From assembly GCA_964400875.1 (NCBI GenBank), contig CAYNWK010000052.1, forward strand, positions 1 to 27,034: DNA of 27,034 nt, read 5' to 3'. Origin of the DNA: CAYNWK01 sp964400875. Lineage in GTDB: Bacteria > Chloroflexota > Anaerolineae > Anaerolineales > UBA4823. Positions 15,398-23,340 of the stretch are shown here, piece after piece. A model generated the notes under the pieces. That model had not been told where the DNA came from. It saw only the letters and a list, made by a program, of their open reading frames with translations, and made no database searches. Within the stretch, counting starts at the first letter, position 1. Each line of letters begins with the position of its first letter. A program made the translations under genes and the position numbers.

Positions 15398-16387
15398 TTA
15401 CTCTTCGATATCTTCGCTGTTGACTGCTTCTTCCAAAATCATGGCTTCTTTGTCAGCCATCTCCGGGGGAGCCGGCTCGTCACGGGTCAATTCAAGGAAG
15501 ATCTCTTCGAGACTCAATCCGACAGAACGCATTTCTAATAGATCGTAGCCTCCCGAGATGACAGTGCGAGCGACTTCAGGACGTGTATCTTGACCAGGCG
15601 CAGTCTCGAACTCTACCCCCCCATCGCCAACCTTTACAACACGCATTACCCCAGGCACCTTCTGGAGCATCGTTTCCAATCCTTCTCCATCACCTCGTAC
15701 TCTCAAAGCTATCCGTTTCGCTCCGGTAAGCCGGCTTTGTAGTCTTTCCGGAGTGTCCTCTGCAACAATGCGTCCCTTATTGATGATCAACACCCTATCG
15801 CAGACTTGCTGAGCTTCAGACAGGATATGCGTCGAGAGCAGTACCGTCCGTTCTTCGCCGATCGTCGTGATTAAATTGCGCACCTCCCGAATTTGTGCCG
15901 GGTCCAGGCCAATGGTTGGTTCATCCAGGATCAATACTTCGGGTTCGTGCAAAAGCGCCTGGGCCAAACCAACCCTCTGGCGCATACCCTTCGATAGGCT
16001 GGCTATAAAGCTTTCCGAGCGATCGTCCATGTGGACAACTTCAAGTGCATCGTCTACTCGATCGTCGGCTTCGGGTAAATGGCGCAGATCCGCCATGTAT
16101 TTCAAGTACTCAAAGACGGTCATATCCGGGTAGAGCGGCACGGTTTCAGGCATGTATCCAACTCGTTTGCGAACTTCCAGGGAATCGGCCACAACGTCAA
16201 AACCGGCAATTCTAGCGGAGCCGGAGGTCGGCGGCATATATCCGGTCAGGATTCGCATTGTGGTCGTCTTTCCGGCGCCGTTCGGACCGAGAAAGCCGAG
16301 GATTTCACCCTTTTCAGCGTGAAAATGCAGATTATCAATGGCTCGCCGTGGGCCGTAATCCTTCGTTAAACCCTCAACCTGGATCAT
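15398..16387 (-). CDS. ABC transporter ATPase, GldA/ABC-2 type
   Basis: This 329-residue ATPase has Walker A GPNGAGKTT at 34-42, signature LSKGMRQ at 131-137, Walker B VLILDEP at 151-157 and the H-loop histidine at 187. The Q-loop region around 'GYMPETVPLYPDMTV' is typical of ABC-2 exporter ATPases such as GldA. After about residue 220 there is an extra domain of about 80 residues that is typical of this subgroup, then a short acidic tail (EEAVNSEDIEE). It powers the permease and GldG-like protein encoded next. TAGGAG stands 6 bases before ATG 16387. It is the first gene of the operon, with a promoter about 210 bases upstream. Confidence 0.93.
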   Translation of the reverse strand: MIQVEGLTKDYGPRRAIDNLHFHAEKGEILGFLGPNGAGKTTTMRILTGYMPPTSGSARIAGFDVVADSLEVRKRVGYMPETVPLYPDMTVFEYLKYMADLRHLPEADDRVDDALEVVHMDDRSESFIASLSKGMRQRVGLAQALLHEPEVLILDEPTIGLDPAQIREVRNLITTIGEERTVLLSTHILSEAQQVCDRVLIINKGRIVAEDTPERLQSRLTGAKRIALRVRGDGEGLETMLQKVPGVMRVVKVGDGGVEFETAPGQDTRPEVARTVISGGYDLLEMRSVGLSLEEIFLELTRDEPAPPEMADKEAMILEEAVNSEDIEE

Positions 16388-16604
16388 TCATCGCTCCTAG
16401 CTGGTTTTTACAACTATCTTGAGATATCATTTGCGCTTGACTCGTCGAAGTCCACTGATCCACTATCCGCTGGATGCCGGAAGCTGACAACAAAAAGCAC
16501 GGCAACCGTCCTCAGGCAGCAGTGCTCTTCTCCACTATTCAGTTAAGTAGCGCCTTCCCAGGGCACTCTGTAAAATTTGTTACTCCTTGGATCGTTCGCG
16601 TTAG

Positions 16605-16634
16605 ACTATACAATAAAAATTGGGGCAAAGTCAA
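16605..16634 (-). promoter_or_regulatory. Promoter of the ABC/GldG/DUF4340 operon
   Basis: On the minus strand TTGACT (16634-16629) and TATAGT (16610-16605) each match five of six consensus positions and are separated by 18 bases. The expected start is near 16598, leaving a leader of about 210 bases before the ATPase ATG. This is one of the best promoter matches in the window and is divergent from the hppA promoter. Confidence 0.65.
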
Positions 16635-16784
16635 GCGGTTATATTTGTTCTAATCAAATGCTAATAAAGGTTTTTCTTTTTCCATTGGATGCTTCCCCCC
16701 TCAAGTGGACAGGGAGGTTGTTGGAAGAATGAATTGGATGATCACTCGAAAGGGTGAAATTATAAAGTTCTTTATTTGTGTTTC

Positions 16785-16813
16785 TTGACACATTTGTGTC
16801 CGGCTTGTAAAAT
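16785..16813 (+). promoter_or_regulatory. Consensus promoter of hppA
   Basis: TTGACA (six of six) at 16785-16790, a 17-base spacer and TAAAAT (five of six) at 16808-16813 form a near-ideal housekeeping promoter. The start would be near 16820, about 207 bases before the hppA ATG, so the transcript carries a long leader. Confidence 0.8.
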
Positions 16814-16819
16814 CCTTGT

Positions 16820-17026
16820 GCCCCTTCAATTAAGGAAGGCTCTGGACTGGGTATGGACAGCTGTTGACCTGTTCACTCGGGGTGATGAGGAAAACTGGAA
16901 ACCGCCGAACAGGAGGGAGGTTTATCGACAAACTCGGAACCTGAAAACATTCCTTGAATTCACTTCTGCGGAGGTGAAGGGGAATGCCTATTCGATTCTT
17001 CATCACATTGGGAGGATTCCACCGAT
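16820..17026 (+). promoter_or_regulatory. Structured 5' leader of hppA
   Basis: Two clear hairpins lie in the leader. CCTGTTC (16868-16874) pairs with GAACAGG (16907-16913) around a purine-rich loop, and TTCACTTC (16959-16966) pairs with GAGGTGAA (16971-16978) across TGCG. The second hairpin holds a Shine-Dalgarno-like GGAGG (16970-16974) set 9 bases before an out-of-frame ATG at 16984. hppA's own GGAGG is at 17011-17015. I recognise no known riboswitch consensus. Confidence 0.45.
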
Positions 17027-19393
17027 ATGTTTGGACTCAACGCTTTCGAGCAAATCGCTATCTGGAGCGTGTTGGGAGTCGCCATCTTAGGTTTGCTTTA
17101 CGCCATATTTTTGCGCAGGCAAATTCTCAGGGAGGATATAGGCACACCGGAGATGCAAAAGGTCTGGAACGCGATTCGGGAAGGGGCCGACGCCTACCTG
17201 ACCAGACAATTGCGCACGATCTTGCCGCTGATCGCTGTCTTAACCATCGCCTTGTTCGCGTCTGTGATCATCGTTCCACCGACGCCGGAGGCCTCAGAAT
17301 GGTATTGTATGGCTTTCAAGGGAGCTGTGTTAGAAACCGCCACGGAATGCGGGCATGCTCTCACCGGCGCTGAACTGCAGCAGCTCCGCTGGCTGATCGG
17401 CATCGGCAGAGCCATTGCGTTCGTAATGGGCGCCGGGTTTTCGTTGGCGGTCGGACAAATTGGCATGCGTATGGCCGTCCAAGGCAATGTGCGCGTGGCT
17501 TCTGAATCGCGCCGATCGTTTGGCGGCGCGCTGCGTATCGCTTATCGTGCCGGTACGATCACCGGGATGCTGACAGATGGCCTGGGATTGTTCGGAGGCA
17601 CGATCATCTTCATCATTTTCGGCATCGCTGCTCCGGATGCATTGCTGGGTTTCGGTTTCGGAGGCACCCTCCTCGCCCTGTTCATGCGTGTGGGCGGCGG
17701 CATCTTCACCAAGGCAGCTGACGTCGGCGCAGACCTGGTCGGCAAAGTCGAAGCCGGCATAGACGAAGATGACCCGCGCAACCCGGCCGTCATCGCTGAC
17801 CTCGTCGGCGATAACGTCGGTGACTGCGCCGGGATGGCCGCCGATATTTTCGAGTCCTACGAAGTAACCATTGTCTCCAGCCTGATCTTGGGCGTGGCCC
17901 TCACCACGCTCACCGGGCGCCTGGAGTGGATCATCTACCCGCTCCTGGTCCGCGGGATCGGCGTCTTGGCTTCAATTTTCGGCACCTATTTGGTCCGGGG
18001 CGGGGAGGGCCAAAGCGGAAACGCTATGCAGGCCATTTTTCGCGGTTTCCTGACCTCGGCCGGCATTTCAGTCGTGCTCTTCGGCGTTGTCGGTTTCCTC
18101 TATTTGCAGGATGTCACCGGCGGTTGGTGGCGGCCTGTCTTGGCGACGACAGCAGGCGTGATGCTCGCCATCCTGATCGACCGTCTCACCGATTACTTCA
18201 CCGGCACCCACAGCACCTCGGTCAAGGAAATCAAAAAATCCGCCGATACAGGCACTGCGACGCTGATACTCTCTGGTGTCTCGGTTGGCTTTGAATCATC
18301 GGTTTGGGCGATCATCACCATTGCTGCCACGATCTTCGTATCCCTGCTGATTTTCGGAGGAATTTCTTCCGAACCGTTCACTCAGTTCACCTTCGTCCTC
18401 TATGGCGTAGCTCTCTCAGGCATCGGCATGCTCACGTTGACCGGCAACAACGTCGCCATGGATTCGTTCGGACCCATCTCAGACAACGCCAACGGCATTG
18501 GCGAGATGGCCTGGCACGGTCGGGAGGACACGGAAACCGTCACAGCCCGCCAAATCATGGCCGATCTGGACGCGGTCGGGAACACGACCAAAGCGATCAC
18601 GAAGGGGATTGCCATCGGATCTGCGGTGATAGCAGCCGTTTCTTTGTTCGGTTCTTTCATCACAGATGTTAGCCGCGTCGACCCCACTGCACTGGCAAAT
18701 GGAATCCGCGTGTCGTCCCCGAGGGTATTCGTTGGCTTGCTGATCGGCGGTGCGGTACCCTGGCTGTTTTCTTCCTTCGCCATTCAAGCCGTAAGTCGGG
18801 CAGCCTCGTTGATCATCCAGGAAGTCCGCCGTCAGTTCAAGCTTGGCGTTCTTGAAGGTAAAGTCGACCCGGATTACCGGCAAGCCGTCGCCCTTTCTAC
18901 GAGCGCAGCCCAGAAAGAACTAATCCCCTTGGCCCTGATCGGCGTTGTTACGCCCTTGATCGTTGGTCTGGTGCTGCAAGTGGAAGCCCTCGGAGGGTTT
19001 CTCGCCGGAATTATCTTGTCCGGGCAGCTGCTGGCGGTTTTTTTGAACAATTCGGGCGGCGCCTGGGACAACGCCAAGAAGTTAATTGAAGACGAGCCCT
19101 CCGATCCAGGTCGAAATTTAGGAAAAGGATCCGAGCGGCACAAAGCGAGTGTCGTCGGGGATACCGTCGGTGATCCCTTCAAGGACACTGCTGGTCCGGC
19201 TCTGAACCCAATGATCAAAGTCGTCAACCTGGTTGCCCTGATCGTGGCTCCGGTCGTGGTGGCTTACAAGAATATGGGCTGGGGAGGTTGGCTCGTAGTC
19301 CTGCTGCTAGTTGGGACGCTTGTCTGGGCGATCCTCCAGAGCAAGCGACCTGCGCCTGAGATCACAGACGCATCTCCAGTGCCCGGAGATTAG
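17027..19393 (+). CDS. hppA: Membrane-bound H+-translocating pyrophosphatase, K+-independent type
   Basis: This 788-residue protein couples hydrolysis of pyrophosphate to proton export across the cytoplasmic membrane. The catalytic core is complete: 'DVGADLVGKVE' at 232-242, 'EDDPRNPA' from 247, 'GDNVGDCAGMAADIFESYE' at 261-279, and the C-terminal 'KASVVGDTVGDPFKDTAGPA' from 706. Residues 518-527 read GNTTKAITKG; lysine at this position (K522) with T525 is the known mark of K+-independent H+-pumping enzymes, which usually have alanine here when K+-dependent. Residues about 82-122 form an extra hydrophilic loop with C94 and C108 between the second and third helices. GGAGG at 17011-17015 precedes ATG 17027 by 11 bases. 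It is monocistronic, with its own strong promoter and terminator. The enzyme is usual in bacteria that save ATP by recycling biosynthetic pyrophosphate. Confidence 0.97.
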   Translation: MFGLNAFEQIAIWSVLGVAILGLLYAIFLRRQILREDIGTPEMQKVWNAIREGADAYLTRQLRTILPLIAVLTIALFASVIIVPPTPEASEWYCMAFKGAVLETATECGHALTGAELQQLRWLIGIGRAIAFVMGAGFSLAVGQIGMRMAVQGNVRVASESRRSFGGALRIAYRAGTITGMLTDGLGLFGGTIIFIIFGIAAPDALLGFGFGGTLLALFMRVGGGIFTKAADVGADLVGKVEAGIDEDDPRNPAVIADLVGDNVGDCAGMAADIFESYEVTIVSSLILGVALTTLTGRLEWIIYPLLVRGIGVLASIFGTYLVRGGEGQSGNAMQAIFRGFLTSAGISVVLFGVVGFLYLQDVTGGWWRPVLATTAGVMLAILIDRLTDYFTGTHSTSVKEIKKSADTGTATLILSGVSVGFESSVWAIITIAATIFVSLLIFGGISSEPFTQFTFVLYGVALSGIGMLTLTGNNVAMDSFGPISDNANGIGEMAWHGREDTETVTARQIMADLDAVGNTTKAITKGIAIGSAVIAAVSLFGSFITDVSRVDPTALANGIRVSSPRVFVGLLIGGAVPWLFSSFAIQAVSRAASLIIQEVRRQFKLGVLEGKVDPDYRQAVALSTSAAQKELIPLALIGVVTPLIVGLVLQVEALGGFLAGIILSGQLLAVFLNNSGGAWDNAKKLIEDEPSDPGRNLGKGSERHKASVVGDTVGDPFKDTAGPALNPMIKVVNLVALIVAPVVVAYKNMGWGGWLVVLLLVGTLVWAILQSKRPAPEITDASPVPGD

Positions 19394-19416
19394 TTCTAAC
19401 CGCTGTTAAGTGTACG

Positions 19417-19452
19417 AGCTCCCGGTAGATTCCTGTCTCCGGGAGCTTTTTT
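19417..19452 (+). terminator. Intrinsic terminator of hppA
   Basis: A perfect 9-base stem AGCTCCCGG (19417-19425) / CCGGGAGCT (19439-19447) is followed by six Ts, 24 bases after the hppA stop. This is a classical strong terminator. Confidence 0.92.
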
Positions 19453-19512
19453 ATCGAGACTGAGCCAGGCTGTTCGTACTTTGCAAATATTTTAGGTGGT
19501 AAAACCAGGGCA

Positions 19513-19540
19513 TTTAACCTGCCATACCATAGGCTATAAT
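19513..19540 (+). promoter_or_regulatory. Promoter of the TPR/PDWL protein gene
   Basis: TATAAT (19535-19540, six of six) with TTTAAC (19513-19518) and a 16-base spacer. The start would be near 19547, giving a leader of about 150 bases. Two inverted repeats follow: TAATCTAC (19537-19544) with GTAGATTA (19592-19599), and AGTGCA (19555-19560) with TGCACT (19581-19586). The outer one overlaps the -10, so it could act as an operator rather than an RNA stem. Confidence 0.6.
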
Positions 19541-19698
19541 CTACAAGACTAATGAGTGCAGCCGATTCATGCTGCTTGCTTGCACTTCTACGTAGATTAA
19601 GGCATACTAACGTAACATCGCCTCTTCTATGAATCGCTACACGACGGTAAAATTCCAGGAAGCTAAAGTCAGCCTGATTGCATCAAGGGGACTTTATT

Positions 19699-22600
19699 AT
19701 GGCTAAGATTTCTCTCCGAGCCTACGTTCGTGAAGTTGAAGGCATGGTTGACAGTGGCCGGATCGACGAAGCCATCGGTCATTGCCGTTATATCCTCAAT
19801 TATTTCCCCAAACATATCGACAGCTACCGATTACTGGGTAAAGCGTATTTAGAGGTTCAGCGATACGGTGACGCTGCCGATATCCTTCAACGCGTACTTT
19901 CCGCGATTCCGGATGATTTCATCGCCCACCTCGGCATGAGCATAATCCGAGAGGATGAAGGCAACACCGATGCTGCGATCTGGCACATGGAGAGGGCGTT
20001 CGAAGTTCAACCCTCCAATGCCGCAATCCAGTCCGAGCTGCGCCGGTTGTTTGGCCGGCGTGACGGCGTCGAACCTCCCAAGATCCAGCTCACTCGGGGA
20101 GCGCTGGCCCGCATGTATGCCAAGGGGAGCCTGTACCCCCAGGCGATCGCGGAATTACGCGCGGCCCTGGCGGAAGATCCCCGGCGGCCGGATCTGGAAG
20201 TTATATTAGCCCGCATGTATTATCTGAACGGTCAGCGTATCGAGGCAGCCGAGACCTGCAGCTCGATTCATACTACGCTGCCCTTCTGCCTGGAAGCCAA
20301 CCTGTTGCTGGCAGAGATCTTGCAGGACACCGAACGCGCCGCCGAAGCGCAGGCTTACCGCCACCGGGTCCAAAGACTGGATCCCTATGCCGCTCACGTT
20401 TCCAAAGCTGCTCCTACCCCGGACAAAGTGCCCGATTCGGCTGTCACCATCGAAAAGCTGGATTGGACTCCGGGTGAGGTCTTTACCGGCGGCAAAGCGC
20501 AGCCGGACTGGGCGACATCTCTAGGCGTGGATGTGGACGAACTCGTACCTGGCGGCGAATCCTTACCGGAATGGTTGAACACCGCCGAACAAGCCGAGCC
20601 GGAAGATTATGACGAAGAGCATCCTGAAGATGAGCCCGAGGCTGCCGGTGAAGACGCCGGCGCTGAAGTTTCCGGCGATGAGCAGCCGGACGAAGAGGCA
20701 GCTGTACCGGCAGAAGATCTGCCAGATTGGATGAAATCTGCCGGTTGGGAAGCTGGACAAGAATCTCAAGAAACCGAGGCGAATACCATGGATTTCGACG
20801 AAGAGGCATTCAACGAATCTGGAGAAGACATCGAAAAAGGTGATATCCCCGATTGGCTCAAAGATATCGCCCCTGAAGAATCCACGGAAGATGAGGATTT
20901 CGACCTGTCCTCCGAGGGTGGGACCGAGTTTGGAGTTCCTTCATGGTTAGAGGAGGCGCCTCCAGGTCCGTCGGATAGCATTGCTACCTGGCTCGACGAA
21001 CAAAGCGAGGAAGACGCACAAGCCGAAATTCCCTCCGAATCCCCGACTTCAGATTCTGAACAGGGGGAAATACCGGATTGGTTGAAAGACATTGACGAAG
21101 AACCGGCTGCTCCTGGGGAGGAACCTGAAACAGAACCTGCCGAAGCCGAAACTTTTTCTTTCGATGAGACGACCGAAACCATACAGGATATCCCCGATTG
21201 GCTGCGAGAACTCAGTGATGAGGGCGAGCCTGTCTCCGCATCTACGCCACAAGAGGAACCAGCTGCTTTAAGCGAAGAAACGGAAGAATGGACCCTGGAG
21301 ATGGAAGCTGCTGAGTCCCAGGGAGAATATCCCACTGAGGATGAGGGAGAACCGGCCTTTGAAGAGGAAGAGGAGGAGCAGGAGCCCGTTTTCGAGATGG
21401 ATGAAGAAGAAGAACCGCATGGGATCAGCCATCCTTTCGATACCAAAATCCTGGCGGAAGATACGATCGAACAGCCGGAATTCGGATCTACGGGTGAGGC
21501 TCCCGACCTGGAAGCAATGGATCAGGATGCAACAATGGCCTGGCTGGAAAGTCTGGCGGCTAAGCAAGGCGCCAGCGAGGAAGAGCTGCTCACCAACCCG
21601 GACGAGCGCGAAGAAGCTCCTCCTGCTTGGGTTAAAAAGTACACTACGGAGTTGAACGCCGAGTTCGCGGAACCCGAAGCGGAAGCAGAGGAAGCCGAAG
21701 AGATTGAAGAAGGTTGGATCGAACCAGAATTTGAAGAGGAACCAGAAGAGATTGTAACGGATACCGCCGAGGCTGAGTTCCTCTCCACTGAAGATGAAGA
21801 CGTCGAGGCAAAAGCAGAGCAGGCCGAACCAGAAATGCCGGAGATCCCCGATTGGCTGCTCGAAATGGAAGGAGAAACGCCGGCGGATTCACCAGCCCCA
21901 GAAGTGGTTCCGGATTGGTTGAAGTCCACGGAACTCGGTGTTGAAGAAACCACTGAGGCGCCTGAAGAAACAGTCGAGTCCGTGGAAGAGGGAGCTCCAC
22001 AATGGATCGAAAAAGAAGAAGAGCAATTTGAGTTTGTCGAAACAGAAGAACCAGCTCTGGCTGAGGAAGAGGCAGTTTTAGCCGAAAGTGAGCCCGAAGA
22101 AGCCGAGTCGATCCCGGATTGGCTGAAAGGCATAGACGAAGAATTCACCGGTGAACTCGACGCCGAACAGGTCACGGTAGAGCCCTCCGAAGATGAGATG
22201 CCGGATTGGTTGAAAGCAGCCGCGCTCGGCGCTGCTGCAAGCACCGCAGCCGCAGAAGAGCTTCCTGAATGGATTCACGGCTCTGAAGAAGCTGAGCCGC
22301 TTGAAGAAGTGGAGGCTATCTTCGAAGACGAATCGTTCGATGCGCTTGAGCCTGAAGAAATCTCGGAGCCCATCACGGGCGATACTGAACCGGTGCGCGT
22401 TAAACCCGCTGCAGAAATGGAAGCTGAGCCAGAACCCGTCGAAGAACCAGGGGCTGAGCCGGAACCGGAAGAAGAAGTTGTCGAATTTGCGTTTGAGGAT
22501 GAAGGCTCGGCAGCGGAAGAGGCCGCTGAAACAGGAGAGCCCGAACCTTCGGAGATAGCGCTCGATGAAGAGGAAGAAGTTGAGTTCGAATTCGAGGAAG

Positions 22601-23262
22601 AGCCCTTGGAAGCGGAATTCGAGGAGATGCCCTCTTCTGAGGAGGAAATCCCAGCATGGTTGAGCGAGTTTGCCGAGGAAGAGGGAGTTGAGGAGATCGA
22701 AGCCGAAGAACCGGCAGCCGAGTTCGAGGCTGAAGCTGAAGTCGAACCGGAGCCGGAGCCTGAGGGTCCTCGAGAGCTCCTCGACGTCAACACGGCCTCG
22801 CTGTCGCAGCTGGAGAGCTTGCCCGGCGTCGGTTTCATTACTGCTCAAAACATCGTTAACTATCGGGAAAACTTTGGACCATTCAACGAGACCGCGGAGC
22901 TGAAAAACGTCACCGGCGTTGACCAGGAGGCGCTGGCCCTCCTGGAAAATCACATTAAGGTAGAGAAGGCGGCTGAAGCGCCTCAGCCAGCTGAAATCGA
23001 TCTTGAAGAGCCAGGACAGGTCCTGGAACAGGGTCGCGCGCTGCTGCGTGAAGGAGAAGTTGACCAGGCATTGGAGCATTACAATCGCTTGATCGGGCAA
23101 AAACAAGACCTGGATACCGTGATCGAAGACCTTCAGGATGCTTTGTTCAACCACCCGATGAATATTGCCCTCTATCAATCTCTTGGTGATGCGCACATGC
23201 GCAGCGATCAATTGCAAGCCGCGCTGGACGTATATACCAAGGCAGAAGAGTTGCTTCGTTAA
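19699..23262 (+). CDS. TPR / acidic PDWL-repeat / ComEA-type HhH scaffold protein
   Basis: This 1187-residue protein has four parts. Residues about 1-220 are TPR-like helical repeats ('AIGHCRYILNYFPKHIDSYRLLG', shortened here: 'YFPKHIDSYRLLGKAYLEV'). Residues about 235-1020 are a Glu/Asp/Pro-rich, probably disordered segment carrying about 17 copies of a short [ILVM]-P-[DE]-W-[LMI]-[KR] motif. Residues about 1025-1085 match the ComEA helix-hairpin-helix ('VNTASLSQLESLPGVG', 'AQNIVNYRENFGPF', 'LKNVTGV'), a DNA-binding fold. Residues about 1100-1187 are TPR-like again. No signal peptide or membrane helix is seen, so it should be cytoplasmic. AAGGGG lies 8 bases before ATG 19699; the frame opens 21 bases further up without a good start. 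A multivalent hub linking TPR partners and DNA is inference; I know of no assigned function. Confidence 0.8.
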   Translation: MAKISLRAYVREVEGMVDSGRIDEAIGHCRYILNYFPKHIDSYRLLGKAYLEVQRYGDAADILQRVLSAIPDDFIAHLGMSIIREDEGNTDAAIWHMERAFEVQPSNAAIQSELRRLFGRRDGVEPPKIQLTRGALARMYAKGSLYPQAIAELRAALAEDPRRPDLEVILARMYYLNGQRIEAAETCSSIHTTLPFCLEANLLLAEILQDTERAAEAQAYRHRVQRLDPYAAHVSKAAPTPDKVPDSAVTIEKLDWTPGEVFTGGKAQPDWATSLGVDVDELVPGGESLPEWLNTAEQAEPEDYDEEHPEDEPEAAGEDAGAEVSGDEQPDEEAAVPAEDLPDWMKSAGWEAGQESQETEANTMDFDEEAFNESGEDIEKGDIPDWLKDIAPEESTEDEDFDLSSEGGTEFGVPSWLEEAPPGPSDSIATWLDEQSEEDAQAEIPSESPTSDSEQGEIPDWLKDIDEEPAAPGEEPETEPAEAETFSFDETTETIQDIPDWLRELSDEGEPVSASTPQEEPAALSEETEEWTLEMEAAESQGEYPTEDEGEPAFEEEEEEQEPVFEMDEEEEPHGISHPFDTKILAEDTIEQPEFGSTGEAPDLEAMDQDATMAWLESLAAKQGASEEELLTNPDEREEAPPAWVKKYTTELNAEFAEPEAEAEEAEEIEEGWIEPEFEEEPEEIVTDTAEAEFLSTEDEDVEAKAEQAEPEMPEIPDWLLEMEGETPADSPAPEVVPDWLKSTELGVEETTEAPEETVESVEEGAPQWIEKEEEQFEFVETEEPALAEEEAVLAESEPEEAESIPDWLKGIDEEFTGELDAEQVTVEPSEDEMPDWLKAAALGAAASTAAAEELPEWIHGSEEAEPLEEVEAIFEDESFDALEPEEISEPITGDTEPVRVKPAAEMEAEPEPVEEPGAEPEPEEEVVEFAFEDEGSAAEEAAETGEPEPSEIALDEEEEVEFEFEEEPLEAEFEEMPSSEEEIPAWLSEFAEEEGVEEIEAEEPAAEFEAEAEVEPEPEPEGPRELLDVNTASLSQLESLPGVGFITAQNIVNYRENFGPFNETAELKNVTGVDQEALALLENHIKVEKAAEAPQPAEIDLEEPGQVLEQGRALLREGEVDQALEHYNRLIGQKQDLDTVIEDLQDALFNHPMNIALYQSLGDAHMRSDQLQAALDVYTKAEELLR
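20502..22665 (+). repeat. About 17 dispersed PDWL-type protein motifs
   Basis: Eight canonical [ILVM]PDW[LM] copies start near 20718, 20844, 21070, 21189, 21844, 21907, 22111 and 22198. Variants start near 20502 (QPDWA), 20563 (LPEWL), 20936 (VPSWL), 20982 (IATWL), 21531 (TMAWL), 21619 (PPAWV), 21994 (APQWI), 22261 (LPEWI) and 22648 (IPAWL). Spacing is irregular, from about 60 to about 400 bases, and the linkers are acidic and unlike each other. Codons for the same residues differ between copies (ATCCCC, ATACCG, ATCCCG for Ile-Pro), which argues for selection on the peptide rather than recent DNA duplication. Exact start positions are good to a few bases. Confidence 0.85.
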
Positions 23263-23268
23263 CCATTC

Positions 23269-23301
23269 AGTGCGGCGAAGAATCTTCCTTCGCCGCACTT
23301 T
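23269..23301 (+). terminator. Hairpin terminator after the PDWL protein gene
   Basis: A 12-base perfect stem AGTGCGGCGAAG (23269-23280) / CTTCGCCGCACT (23288-23299) with a 7-base loop ends in only three Ts. It begins 6 bases after the stop codon. The very stable stem with a short T-run suggests partial termination, so some read-through into ndk is possible. Confidence 0.65.
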
Positions 23302-23340
23302 CGATTCCTGCACAACTCAATAAGCCCTAAGGAGGCAGAC

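Noticed and set aside
16881..16906. Resemblance of GGTGATGAGG...AAACCGCC to the fluoride (crcB) riboswitch
   Set aside because: The pairing partner of the first stem and the second conserved TGATG-containing block are missing, so the fold cannot form. A covariance-model search with RF01734 would settle it.
16984..17373. 129-codon frame upstream of and overlapping hppA as a real protein
   Set aside because: It has a good Shine-Dalgarno, but most of it is an off-frame reading of hppA and it resembles no protein. It is kept only as a possible regulatory upstream frame.
21522..22244. Serine-rich minus-strand open frame over the acidic region
   Set aside because: It is a shadow of the same compositional bias (GAA/GAG/GCC reversed give Ser codons), with no start signal or domain.
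22078..23313. Long minus-strand open frame (411 codons) antisense to the PDWL gene
   Set aside because: The opposite strand is rich in GAA/GAG, which gives stop-free TTC/CTC on this strand. The product is Phe/Leu/Arg-rich noise without family character, and the plus-strand protein has clear domains.
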